The position numbers were made by a program, and so were the translations under genes. Shown one piece after another: positions 43,438 to 51,395 of a stretch of 64,000 bases of DNA. Origin of the DNA: Oscillospiraceae bacterium. GTDB lineage: Bacteria; Bacillota; Clostridia; Christensenellales; Aristaeellaceae. The notes under the pieces are model-generated. The model saw only the letters and a list, made by a program, of their open reading frames with translations, was not told the origin of the DNA and searched no databases. The first letter of the stretch is position 1. Each line of letters starts with the position of its first letter. Location: positions 1-64,000 of the forward strand of contig JAISZG010000013.1 in the NCBI GenBank assembly GCA_031269355.1, read 5' to 3'.

Positions 43438-46266
43438 ATGGCTGAATCAAGCATACTGCCTGGAACCGAACCAGAACTCATCGGCGCCGCGACGGATACT
43501 CCGTCCGCCTGCCAGGATGGTTCGAATGATTCTGCGGCTCCAACAGTTCGCCGTTCATCCAGAAAGCGAAATTCGAAGAAGCCGCAGCCGACGCAATTGG
43601 ATATGAGCGATCCAAATCCCTTGCCTGTGCCGGAATCCGTAAGCGAGGATCTCAAGCACGCCAGCGCCCCAAGGCGCAAACCGCGCAAACGCTCGTCCAC
43701 TGCCGCGTCTGCGGATACGACGGCGCAGGTTGAGGAACGTATTGCTCCAGCGTCCGCGCGCGACCAGGAAAACATGTCCGCAGACGCCACCGCGTCGCAG
43801 ATCAACGCCGACGCGTCCGACGGAGCATACGGTGTATCGAACCTGTCGCGCAGTTCAAACGCTCAGCCAGGCGCCGCGATGAAGGCAGTCGCCTACGATC
43901 CGTTCGAGCAGCCGTCGAACGAACCGGATATTTATGGCAATATAGAAATTAGCAATGATGAAGATTTGGCCGCGCTCGATAATAAAATAGCGCTCAGCCT
44001 AGCCGCCACGTCGCCGGATGCAGACCGAGATCCGACTTCCATTGCGGACGACGCAAGAGAGAGAATCGAAATCGCGCAAGGCCTGCTTCGCAACGTGAAT
44101 ATAAGCACCTCACAATTATCTGATTATAATCAATCGAACGGCGCGTATTCAACTGCGGCGTCGCCGCAAACATTGAGTAGCGTCGGCAATGTGTCGACCA
44201 TCCGCACCAACCCGCAAATCACCAGGATCACTCGCGAAGATGTAACAAGAGCGCAAGGGGAATTAAGTCAGGACGTAGTGGCCGGCGGAACGGGCATGAC
44301 CTGGGAGAAGGTGAGCATCGATCCTGGTAAATCCTGCGAAACGAGACAGTATCGCGTTTGGTTCGCAGACGACACTGACGTCACGGAACTTGATTCGTTC
44401 ACCACAATAAAAGACGGAGTTGAGCAAGTCGGATACTGCATCGATTTCCGTGCGGAAGCGCCGAACGGGTCATATCGCAGCGTCGAACCGGGCGTAGCGG
44501 CAGACGGATCGTCTCCAAGCTCTCGCTGCGCGATCGCATGGCTGCTTGGCAACGGATATCATAACGACACTGATTTAGCCGCATGGCAAGCCGCGCTAGG
44601 CGTCTCCGGACTCACGGAATTGGACGCTCAGTATGTAACGCAGCTGGCCATCTGGGTATGCCGCGCAAAGATTATGACGTCCGACTATCATTTTACGACC
44701 TGCGATCCAAGCATAATGCGCCCGGAGCATCCTTGGGAGCTCGATGAAGCACCCGGCACGGTGCACCCTCCGATAGATTCGGTGACGGGATTGCAGCCAG
44801 CCGATAACGCCGAAAATCTAGAAAAGGCCACGCGCAGGCTGGTCGAAATGGCCACGGCCTACGGCAGCACGCATTCATGCGAAAGCAGAACCGGCGACGT
44901 ACCACATGGCATAAACGATCAAGTAACCGGCGACAATCCAGACAGCGCAAGCGGAAGCCTTGAAAATATGACCGCCTCCAAATCCAGGGGCGCGCCTAAA
45001 AACGGGCGCGGAAACGGCATGCCAGTCGTGTCTAACTGCAACGCGCCCGCGAACTCAATATCGGTTTGCGCCCAGGATACTACAAGCATCACATGGGAAG
45101 CGTTCCCCAATGAAATGCGCGTGGTATGCGGTCGTATGATGGTTGGGCCGTTTAAGTTCACCGCCGAAGCGGATAACATGAAGCCCGATTCGGCAAGCTT
45201 TAACGCCGAGGCGATATGCGCGTGCGTGGACGGGTTTGGGTACAGCTTCGCGGACGGCTGCGGCGTGCCGCTCGAGGACGGCAAAAATCCAAAAAGCGGC
45301 GAAGAATTCTACATCCTTCTTCGCATAATCGACAGCTTTATTTGCTTCCGGCTATGCGTCCAAGTTTTGTTATATGAAACGCTGGTATGGTTTTTGACCA
45401 CCTACAACCCCAGGCAGCAGGATATCGGAACGCGCACTGGCGGTCGCGAAGTGCCGGAAGTCGCGTGCATGTGCGTATGCATTCAGATACCGCCCGCTTC
45501 TGACGACGCGTTCCCGCCGACTCCACCGGCGTTCATGCCGCCGCCTCCGCCACCTCCTCCACCGCCTCCTCCGCAGCAGCCCGCGATAATAGTTCCGCCG
45601 CCGATTATCGTGACGCAGCGGCAGCCACCTCCGCCGCCGCCACCACCGCAGCAGCCTTCTACTCCTGTGATAATAATGCAGAACAATCCGCCGCCTCCGC
45701 CGGCGATAATACATCAACCGCCAATGATTATGGCGCCGCCTCCGCCACCTCAACCGCCAGCGCCTCCGCCGCCGCATCGGGTTGTGGTCGCGCCGCCGCC
45801 CCCGCCGCAGCCGCCAAGGCCGCAGCCCCCTCCACCGCCGTCCGTTATCCTTCCGCCGCCGCCTCCACCGCCGCCGCCGCAAAGATCGCCTATATTCCCG
45901 CCGCCGCCACCGCCGCCGAGGCCGCGTCCCACCATGCCTCCGCCTCCGCCGCCACCGCCTCCCGAACCGCCGGTCGTGATGATTCTGCCTTCGTACGCGC
46001 CGCCGCGACCGACAATCAAACGACCGCCGCCGCCGCCCGGCGCCTTCAGGCCTGCCATTCCGCCCCGCGCCCCAAACCCGTGGCCTGCCGAATCGTACCG
46101 CAGGCCCGCGCAGCCGCCGCAGAGATACGCGCCTCCCGGATGTCCGCCCGGATTCGTGCCGCCATACCCGCATCCGGCTGAATCGCCGCCGTTCGGCAGA
46201 CCCAATCCGCCGTACAATGGCTCCGCCACACCCGGCAACGGAAGCGATTGCGATCCAAATATGTAA
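43438..46266 (+). CDS. P3: TED-like, Cys-rich, polyproline protein (intact Cys-Gln pair)
   Basis: 942 residues, the largest paralogue. ATG 43438 has AAAGGAG 8 bases upstream. A Ser/Asp-rich N-terminus of about 290 residues carries basic patches (SSRKRNSKK, KPRKRSST). TED-like module: GYCIDFRAEAPNGSY with Cys334, RCAIAWLLGNGY, VTQLAIW with Gln402, so both thioester residues are kept. Linker without the CxC seen in P1 and P2. Cys-rich module about 530-685 (VGPFKF, ICACVDGFGY, FICFRLC, VACMCVC). The polyproline tail of about 258 residues has the longest uninterrupted runs. No export signal. P4 starts 20 bp after its stop. Confidence 0.87.
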   Translation: MAESSILPGTEPELIGAATDTPSACQDGSNDSAAPTVRRSSRKRNSKKPQPTQLDMSDPNPLPVPESVSEDLKHASAPRRKPRKRSSTAASADTTAQVEERIAPASARDQENMSADATASQINADASDGAYGVSNLSRSSNAQPGAAMKAVAYDPFEQPSNEPDIYGNIEISNDEDLAALDNKIALSLAATSPDADRDPTSIADDARERIEIAQGLLRNVNISTSQLSDYNQSNGAYSTAASPQTLSSVGNVSTIRTNPQITRITREDVTRAQGELSQDVVAGGTGMTWEKVSIDPGKSCETRQYRVWFADDTDVTELDSFTTIKDGVEQVGYCIDFRAEAPNGSYRSVEPGVAADGSSPSSRCAIAWLLGNGYHNDTDLAAWQAALGVSGLTELDAQYVTQLAIWVCRAKIMTSDYHFTTCDPSIMRPEHPWELDEAPGTVHPPIDSVTGLQPADNAENLEKATRRLVEMATAYGSTHSCESRTGDVPHGINDQVTGDNPDSASGSLENMTASKSRGAPKNGRGNGMPVVSNCNAPANSISVCAQDTTSITWEAFPNEMRVVCGRMMVGPFKFTAEADNMKPDSASFNAEAICACVDGFGYSFADGCGVPLEDGKNPKSGEEFYILLRIIDSFICFRLCVQVLLYETLVWFLTTYNPRQQDIGTRTGGREVPEVACMCVCIQIPPASDDAFPPTPPAFMPPPPPPPPPPPPQQPAIIVPPPIIVTQRQPPPPPPPPQQPSTPVIIMQNNPPPPPAIIHQPPMIMAPPPPPQPPAPPPPHRVVVAPPPPPQPPRPQPPPPPSVILPPPPPPPPPQRSPIFPPPPPPPRPRPTMPPPPPPPPPEPPVVMILPSYAPPRPTIKRPPPPPGAFRPAIPPRAPNPWPAESYRRPAQPPQRYAPPGCPPGFVPPYPHPAESPPFGRPNPPYNGSATPGNGSDCDPNM

Positions 46267-46286
46267 TCATAAGGAGTGTGCTCAAG

Positions 46287-47264
46287 ATGCGTGAACGGAA
46301 GCATTCGTCCGGAACAGAAGCCGACGTATCCGCGATCGAAAACGCGGCGATTGAATCGACCGTGGATAGCTCCGTCCAGCCTGAGCGCGTTCAGCGAAAG
46401 CGTCGCTCGCCTGCCGCCGTCGGCAAATCGCACAACGATGAATCGGCGCGGCAGCCAGACGACACGTACGCCGCTGATATGGCAGCAAATCCTCCGCCGC
46501 AATCCCAATCGGCTTTCGCAGCGCCCAGCCAACCGGACATCGTCTCCGACGTCGCGGTGGTGCCAATCGCCGACGCGTCAGATTACGACAGTGAAAGATA
46601 TTCCGATCTGCCAAAGAGGGCGTTTAACAATCTATGGCTTGCGGAGCCGCTGCGCTACATACGGGCTATGCTTCCGCCGAAAGTTACCGCGCCGGAGTTT
46701 GAGTCGATACCAAATCTCGACTCGGGAAGCATATATATCGATAACATTCGAATCGACCCGCAGGAATCCTGCGACTCCTCCGGCTATCGACTCGCCGACG
46801 GACGCGCGCTGTCAATTCCATCCATGACCGTACAATTCAATGGCCAAATCGCTCCGGCCTACAGCCTTAGCAGGGATGGAAGCGGCCCGCTAGACGCGCT
46901 CGCCAGAGCGGACGCGCGCGTTCAATGCGAGGTCGCGTGGCTCATAGCAAACGGCTTTGGAAACGATACGGACGACGATGCCTGGCAGCGTGAGTTAGGA
47001 GTAGAGGGGCTAGCGCAAATTGATGAATACTACGCCACTCAAATCGCTATTTGGATGGTGCTTGGGCAAACGCCGATGGACACTCGCGTAATTCCGTGCC
47101 GCGCCGATAACGCCAGGCTGGCCTCGCAGGTGGATACGGCCGCGCATGCGCTGCTTGAGAAGGCGCGAGCCTTTTCCGATTCGACATGGTTTACTAACGA
47201 ATTCAATCCCGAAACGAAAGGGCGACGCATTCGATTCAGCCGCGAATCCTCCATTCGGAATTGA
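46287..47264 (+). CDS. P4: TED-like module alone (thioester Cys replaced by Ser)
   Basis: 325 residues. ATG 46287 is 10 bases after AAGGAG. N-terminus disordered with QRKRRSP. The TED-like module is complete, but PAYSLSRDGSG has Ser193 where the others have Cys (AGC for TGC, one base); QCEVAWLIANGFG and ATQIAIW with Gln252 are present. The Cys/Ser-to-Gln distance is 59 rather than 68-70. The protein ends soon after the TED (RRIRFSRESSIRN), lacking the Cys-rich and proline modules that P5 supplies. Its stop lies in a tandem 15-bp repeat. Confidence 0.82.
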   Translation: MRERKHSSGTEADVSAIENAAIESTVDSSVQPERVQRKRRSPAAVGKSHNDESARQPDDTYAADMAANPPPQSQSAFAAPSQPDIVSDVAVVPIADASDYDSERYSDLPKRAFNNLWLAEPLRYIRAMLPPKVTAPEFESIPNLDSGSIYIDNIRIDPQESCDSSGYRLADGRALSIPSMTVQFNGQIAPAYSLSRDGSGPLDALARADARVQCEVAWLIANGFGNDTDDDAWQRELGVEGLAQIDEYYATQIAIWMVLGQTPMDTRVIPCRADNARLASQVDTAAHALLEKARAFSDSTWFTNEFNPETKGRRIRFSRESSIRN

Positions 47265-47289
47265 ATCATATCAAATTGAATCATATCAA
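47261..47289 (+). repeat. Tandem 15-bp repeat at the P4 stop codon
   Basis: TTGAATCATATCAA occurs at 47261-47274 and 47276-47289, followed by the partly similar TTTGAATATTGAATTG. The first copy holds the P4 stop (TGA 47262-47264). It marks the break between the TED half (P4) and the Cys-rich half (P5). Confidence 0.75.
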
Positions 47290-47436
47290 TTTGAATATTG
47301 AATTGCTTTCAATCACCGGATGAGGTATGGAAGCGCGTCGATCTGCTTGACCGCTTACCATCAAAACGAAGCGCTGCGCATGCTCCCGAAATCGGACCAA
47401 GGCTTGTTCGCGCCCGGTCAATTAGGAGGAAAACAT

Positions 47437-49053
47437 ATGGCAGCTTGTAACGCAAATTCCCCTACGCCTTATTCAACGCCCTCCATTGCGCCGCAAAGCG
47501 CGAAATCGGTTACGCTCTCAAGCGGTTCTGCAGCCTGGACTAACTCACCGTCAAATAACGCTGTTTCATCTGTTGGCAGCAATTCGCCCGTTGATGGCGG
47601 TTCCATTAACGGCGAAGCTAACACCAACATAATCTTATCTTCATCCCGCGCCAACCGGGGTTTTGACAATCCCGGCGATTGTTGCGGGCTGACACTTCCG
47701 TTCCGCGTTGACTGTCGCGCCGACGCGCAGGGCCTATACGCATGCGCGCAAGATAAAGGAGGCGTCACATGGAGTACTGATCCCGTCCATATGCCCCATG
47801 ATGTGCGGCTTGTCTGCGGTCGTTTGCTGGTAGGCCCGTTTTACGCGACGGGCAGCGGAAAATTCTTTCTCGAATCTTCAATGTGCGGATGCACGGAACC
47901 GTTTTCCGGCTCGTTCGCCAACGAATGCGGAAGCCCCGCGAAGCCGGAGTTTGGTCAAGATTTTTGGGTATCAATAAAAATCACCGGGCGCTATATGTGT
48001 TTTAACGTATGCGTTTCCCAAACTTCTACAAGGCGCGACATTATGTTTGCGAAACCGGAGGCGAGCGACCAACTGCTGGCGTTCCGCTCGGAGCCGCGCT
48101 TCGCCAAGACGGATTCCTGCGTATGCGTTTGCGCGGAGGTTCCCGCCGAAGAAGAGATACCTCCCGCCCCGCCTGCCGCCGCGCCTATTTTCTACCCGCA
48201 GGCACCGAATCCGCCTAAGCCGCCGCCGCTGCCGCCTCAAATAATCAATTCAACGCCGGTTATACTGCCGCCCGAAATGCCGCCGCAGCTTCCGTCGCCG
48301 CCCCCTCCGCCGCGCGAGATATTGATCGAGCCGCCAATACCGCCGTTGCCTCGGCAAATTATCAATCCGCCGCCCATGACTATTCCGACGCCTCCGCCCG
48401 CGAGACCAGCGAAGCCGATAACCTTGGAGCCGCCGATATTATACACCTTCCCCGAGCCCCCTGCCCCGCCGCCGCCCGCGCCACCGCCGCCTCCTCCGAG
48501 GTTCGTGCAAGGGCCGCCCCCGCCCCCGCCTCCTCAGGCGGTGATACACCTGCCGCAGCCGCCGTCTCCGCCGTCGCCGCCAGCCGCGCCTCCTATGCGG
48601 ATTCCAGGCAGGCCTGCGCCGCCGCCCGTGGTTGTAGTATCGCTCCCCATGCAGCCCCCTCCCATTCCGCCGCGACCCGCCTGTCCTCCGGGATTCGTCG
48701 CTGGTGCGCGCCCATTCCCCATGCGCCCAACGTTCGCCCGCACTCCCCAACGACCGTTCAGATATGGTCAGCCGCCGATGTTTGGCGCCGTTCCGCTGCC
48801 ATACAATTCTGCTCCGATGAGCATGCGTCCGCCAAACTCGCCTCCGTTCGGACCGCAGCCTGATCCGTTTGGCTATACCCCTCCGACGCAGCCGACGTTT
48901 GGCCCGCAGCCGTTTGATATGTCAAACTGCGAAGAGTATACGTTTGGTCCTCATCCCGGCGATTCGTTCCCCGGCGCGTTCGACTGCGAGGACGACGAAT
49001 ATATTATTATTGAAGAATATGAATGTTCCCCCGAGTTGGATCGTCAGGAGTGA
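47437..49053 (+). CDS. P5: Cys-rich and polyproline protein without a TED
   Basis: 538 residues. ATG 47437 has AGGAGG 8 bases upstream, a strong site of its own. A Ser/Asn/Pro-rich N-terminus of about 80 residues replaces the TED. The Cys-rich module (about 85-235) matches the paralogues: PHDVRLVCGRLLVGPF, SMCGCTEPFSG, GRYMCFNVC, SCVCVCAEVP. The proline tail of about 300 residues becomes Phe/Gly-rich near the end and closes with an acidic stretch (DCEDDEYIIIEEYECSPELD) unique in the set. With P4 it equals one P1-like protein in two pieces. P6 begins 5 bp after its stop. Confidence 0.83.
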   Translation: MAACNANSPTPYSTPSIAPQSAKSVTLSSGSAAWTNSPSNNAVSSVGSNSPVDGGSINGEANTNIILSSSRANRGFDNPGDCCGLTLPFRVDCRADAQGLYACAQDKGGVTWSTDPVHMPHDVRLVCGRLLVGPFYATGSGKFFLESSMCGCTEPFSGSFANECGSPAKPEFGQDFWVSIKITGRYMCFNVCVSQTSTRRDIMFAKPEASDQLLAFRSEPRFAKTDSCVCVCAEVPAEEEIPPAPPAAAPIFYPQAPNPPKPPPLPPQIINSTPVILPPEMPPQLPSPPPPPREILIEPPIPPLPRQIINPPPMTIPTPPPARPAKPITLEPPILYTFPEPPAPPPPAPPPPPPRFVQGPPPPPPPQAVIHLPQPPSPPSPPAAPPMRIPGRPAPPPVVVVSLPMQPPPIPPRPACPPGFVAGARPFPMRPTFARTPQRPFRYGQPPMFGAVPLPYNSAPMSMRPPNSPPFGPQPDPFGYTPPTQPTFGPQPFDMSNCEEYTFGPHPGDSFPGAFDCEDDEYIIIEEYECSPELDRQE

Positions 49054-49058
49054 ACGAT

Positions 49059-51338
49059 ATGAATAAGCGGATGCGTCGATTCGAAATTGAGCCACCCGCC
49101 GTTGATTCAACGTGCCTCGTTCGCGCGCGGCACGCGAAAGCGGATTCGTTCGAAACGCCTGCACCCGCCAGCGAACAGCGCGTTCGGCGAGCATCGCGAT
49201 TCGCTTCGCTTTACGCGCTGTTGGAGTGCGCATACGAAAAACCGGAAGACTCGCAGCCTATCACCGCACGCCGCAGAAGGGTCGATATGCGCGCGGAGCT
49301 ATATGATAGCATCGCGCGCGGCGGCATGCATATTGATCATAATGTAGTTGATCCATCACAAATACATAATTCACATAATTATATCGAAGCAGATATCGAG
49401 CCGATAGTTGCAGAACCGCCAACCTCTGCCGAGGATTACGCGGCTCCGCTCCGCCCGACCGTACGCGTTGAAATGGCTAACGACGTGCTCATCGGCCCAC
49501 CGGGCGAACCGTTCGAAAACGTGCGGATTCATAATCAGCCGGACGATTCATGCTCAATAAAAGGATACCACCTAAACGATCCGCGTAACCAACGGATCAG
49601 CTATATATCAGCCGTAAATGACGGCGTAACCCTTCCCGCATATTGTCTGAATTATTTCCTGGACGCGCCGCACGGAACCTCGCATATAAGCGGCACGCTG
49701 GAGAGCGGCGTTATTGACGAGCCTCCTGAAATTCGCTGCGCCGTCGCGTGGCTGCTCGCGAATGGATATGGAAGGGGTACTGTCGTTTCCGAATGGCAAG
49801 CCGCCCTCGGCGCAGTCGGGCTGGACGCGAACGACGCGCGATTCATCACGGCGGCGGCGATCTGGCTTATTCAAGAACAGCTTGATCCCGCGGCACGATT
49901 TATTCCATGCGGAGCCGGAACATCGCAGGAGCATATTGACCAGCTGAATATCGCGCTGGAAAAGCTATTGGAACTGGCGAAACAGTATGGGGAAGATAAT
50001 CCCGACTGCGCGGGCGGAGACGGATACGACATGCACTGCGTGCCCGCGCCTGAAGACGCAGCATTAACACGCGGAACTGGCCGCGCTTCTGCAAGTAAAG
50101 CGGTCAAGCGTGAGACGGTAGAATTGATATCCCGCGCGTCCGGCAATTGCGGCACCGGCAGCCAACCCATAGCGGTATGCAAGACGGATAGCGAGAAAGT
50201 TAAATGGGCGAGCGTACCTAATATTATCCGCATAGTCTGCGGAAAACTGCTCGTCGGCCCGATAAGTTTCGAAGGAGCGGACGCAAGCGAAAGCGGCGAT
50301 CCACCGGAAATAACGCTCGAACCATGCTGCGCGTGCGGCGAAGCGTTCAGCTATCAATTCGCCGATTCCTGCGGCAATCCAACCACGCCAATGCCAGGCG
50401 AGGATTTCTATTTATTATTAAGGATCACCGGGCGATTTCTTTGCGTTACACTATGCGTTAATTATGTCGAATGGGCTACACACGTTTGGTTTATTATCAC
50501 GCCCGGTAATAAACAGAACGTGGGCACTCGTCAAAAATGCCGCATCGAAACGGCTGCGGAAGATATCGCGTGCATGACCATTTGCTTCTCCCTATTGGAG
50601 AATGAACCGCAGTTGCTTCCCGCTCCGACGCCTATATTTTATCCGCCCGCACAGCCGTGCGAGCCTCCCCCGCTTCCTCCTCCTATATTTAACGCTCCTC
50701 CCATCGTTATGCAGAGCCAGTGCCCTCCGCCCTATATGGCGCCCGCTCCGCCCCAGCAAATACTCGTCGCGCCCGCTGCGCCGCAGGCGCCGCCGCGCAT
50801 TATCAACTATCCGCCCGTCATTGCGCCGACGCTGCCCGCACCGTCGCAAGAGCCCCGGCTGATCGCGCATCCGCCAACGCTCGTCGATCAGCCGCCCCCT
50901 CCCCCGCCGCCGCGCATTCCGATTCAGCGCGAACCTGTTATGATATCGCTGCCGCCATATCAGTTTGCAGCTCCAGCGCGGCATGCGGTGACTTCGCCTC
51001 CGATTCTCACCGCCGAACAAACGCGCGGCGCATGCCCGCCGTACAGAACCGCACAGGCGCAGGCTTTCTCCTCCGATATGTCCGCGCGCGGTTGGAAGAT
51101 TCATATGCCCGGCTCGCATCATCCAGTAAACGCGGCTCCGCCGTTCCCCATTATCAGCGCTCCCCCGCCGCCGCCGTACGAATTCACTCCGCCGCCTCGC
51201 GAGCCACCGCCGCCGCCCGGTTTTATGCCTACGCCGCAATATCCCCCCGGCGCAATTCCGCCGCCGCACTGTTCTACCTCATTTCTGGAAGGTCACGCGC
51301 CAGAAGGTCGGTCGTCGAAAAACAATACTACTTCATAA
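49059..51338 (+). CDS. P6: TED-like, Cys-rich, proline-rich protein (thioester Gln lost)
   Basis: 759 residues. ATG 49059 follows AGGAG, which overlaps the P5 stop. TED-like module: PAYCLNYFLDAPHG with Cys196, RCAVAWLLANGYG, ITAAAIW with Ala265 in place of Gln. Cys-rich module about 360-520 (GKLLVGPISF, CCACGEAFSYQFADSCG, GRFLCVTLCVNYVEWATHVWF, ACMTIC); the end lacks the last CxC of the others. The tail is proline-rich but less pure, with Gln, Ala, Ile and Cys, and ends in a polar stretch with no anchor motif. Last gene of the P3-P6 string; the most diverged. Confidence 0.83.
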   Translation: MNKRMRRFEIEPPAVDSTCLVRARHAKADSFETPAPASEQRVRRASRFASLYALLECAYEKPEDSQPITARRRRVDMRAELYDSIARGGMHIDHNVVDPSQIHNSHNYIEADIEPIVAEPPTSAEDYAAPLRPTVRVEMANDVLIGPPGEPFENVRIHNQPDDSCSIKGYHLNDPRNQRISYISAVNDGVTLPAYCLNYFLDAPHGTSHISGTLESGVIDEPPEIRCAVAWLLANGYGRGTVVSEWQAALGAVGLDANDARFITAAAIWLIQEQLDPAARFIPCGAGTSQEHIDQLNIALEKLLELAKQYGEDNPDCAGGDGYDMHCVPAPEDAALTRGTGRASASKAVKRETVELISRASGNCGTGSQPIAVCKTDSEKVKWASVPNIIRIVCGKLLVGPISFEGADASESGDPPEITLEPCCACGEAFSYQFADSCGNPTTPMPGEDFYLLLRITGRFLCVTLCVNYVEWATHVWFIITPGNKQNVGTRQKCRIETAAEDIACMTICFSLLENEPQLLPAPTPIFYPPAQPCEPPPLPPPIFNAPPIVMQSQCPPPYMAPAPPQQILVAPAAPQAPPRIINYPPVIAPTLPAPSQEPRLIAHPPTLVDQPPPPPPPRIPIQREPVMISLPPYQFAAPARHAVTSPPILTAEQTRGACPPYRTAQAQAFSSDMSARGWKIHMPGSHHPVNAAPPFPIISAPPPPPYEFTPPPREPPPPPGFMPTPQYPPGAIPPPHCSTSFLEGHAPEGRSSKNNTTS

Positions 51339-51345
51339 AGAAACA

Positions 51346-51371
51346 AGCGGCGGATCGAATGATCCGCCGCT
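51346..51371 (-). terminator. Terminator between P6 and the sugar ABC operon
   Basis: A perfect 11-bp stem, AGCGGCGGATC / GATCCGCCGCT, with a 4-base loop. The minus strand continues TGTTTCTTT, so it fits the minus-strand operon best and may serve P6 too. Confidence 0.75.
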
Positions 51372-51395
51372 CAAGTCTATCGATAGATATATTTT

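Noticed and set aside
40143-46532. Long Gly-rich and Arg-rich open frames on the minus strand opposite the proline tails
   Set aside because: They are the direct complement of CCG/CCC/CCT-rich coding sequence (GGC/GGG codons), lack ribosome binding sites, and the plus-strand genes have consistent homology to one another.
40200-48750. CRISPR array or minisatellite
   Set aside because: The repetitive DNA is in frame, with variable units and no fixed repeat-spacer lengths; it encodes polyproline.
46287-49053. P4 as a frameshifted pseudogene of a P1-like gene
   Set aside because: P4 and P5 each have good ribosome binding sites and intact frames, and no simple frameshift joins them; gene fission explains it better, although sequencing error at the tandem repeat is not excluded.
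38478-51338. Sortase-anchored surface adhesins
   Set aside because: The TED motif suggested it, but there is no signal peptide, no LPXTG-like motif, no C-terminal hydrophobic anchor and no sortase gene nearby.
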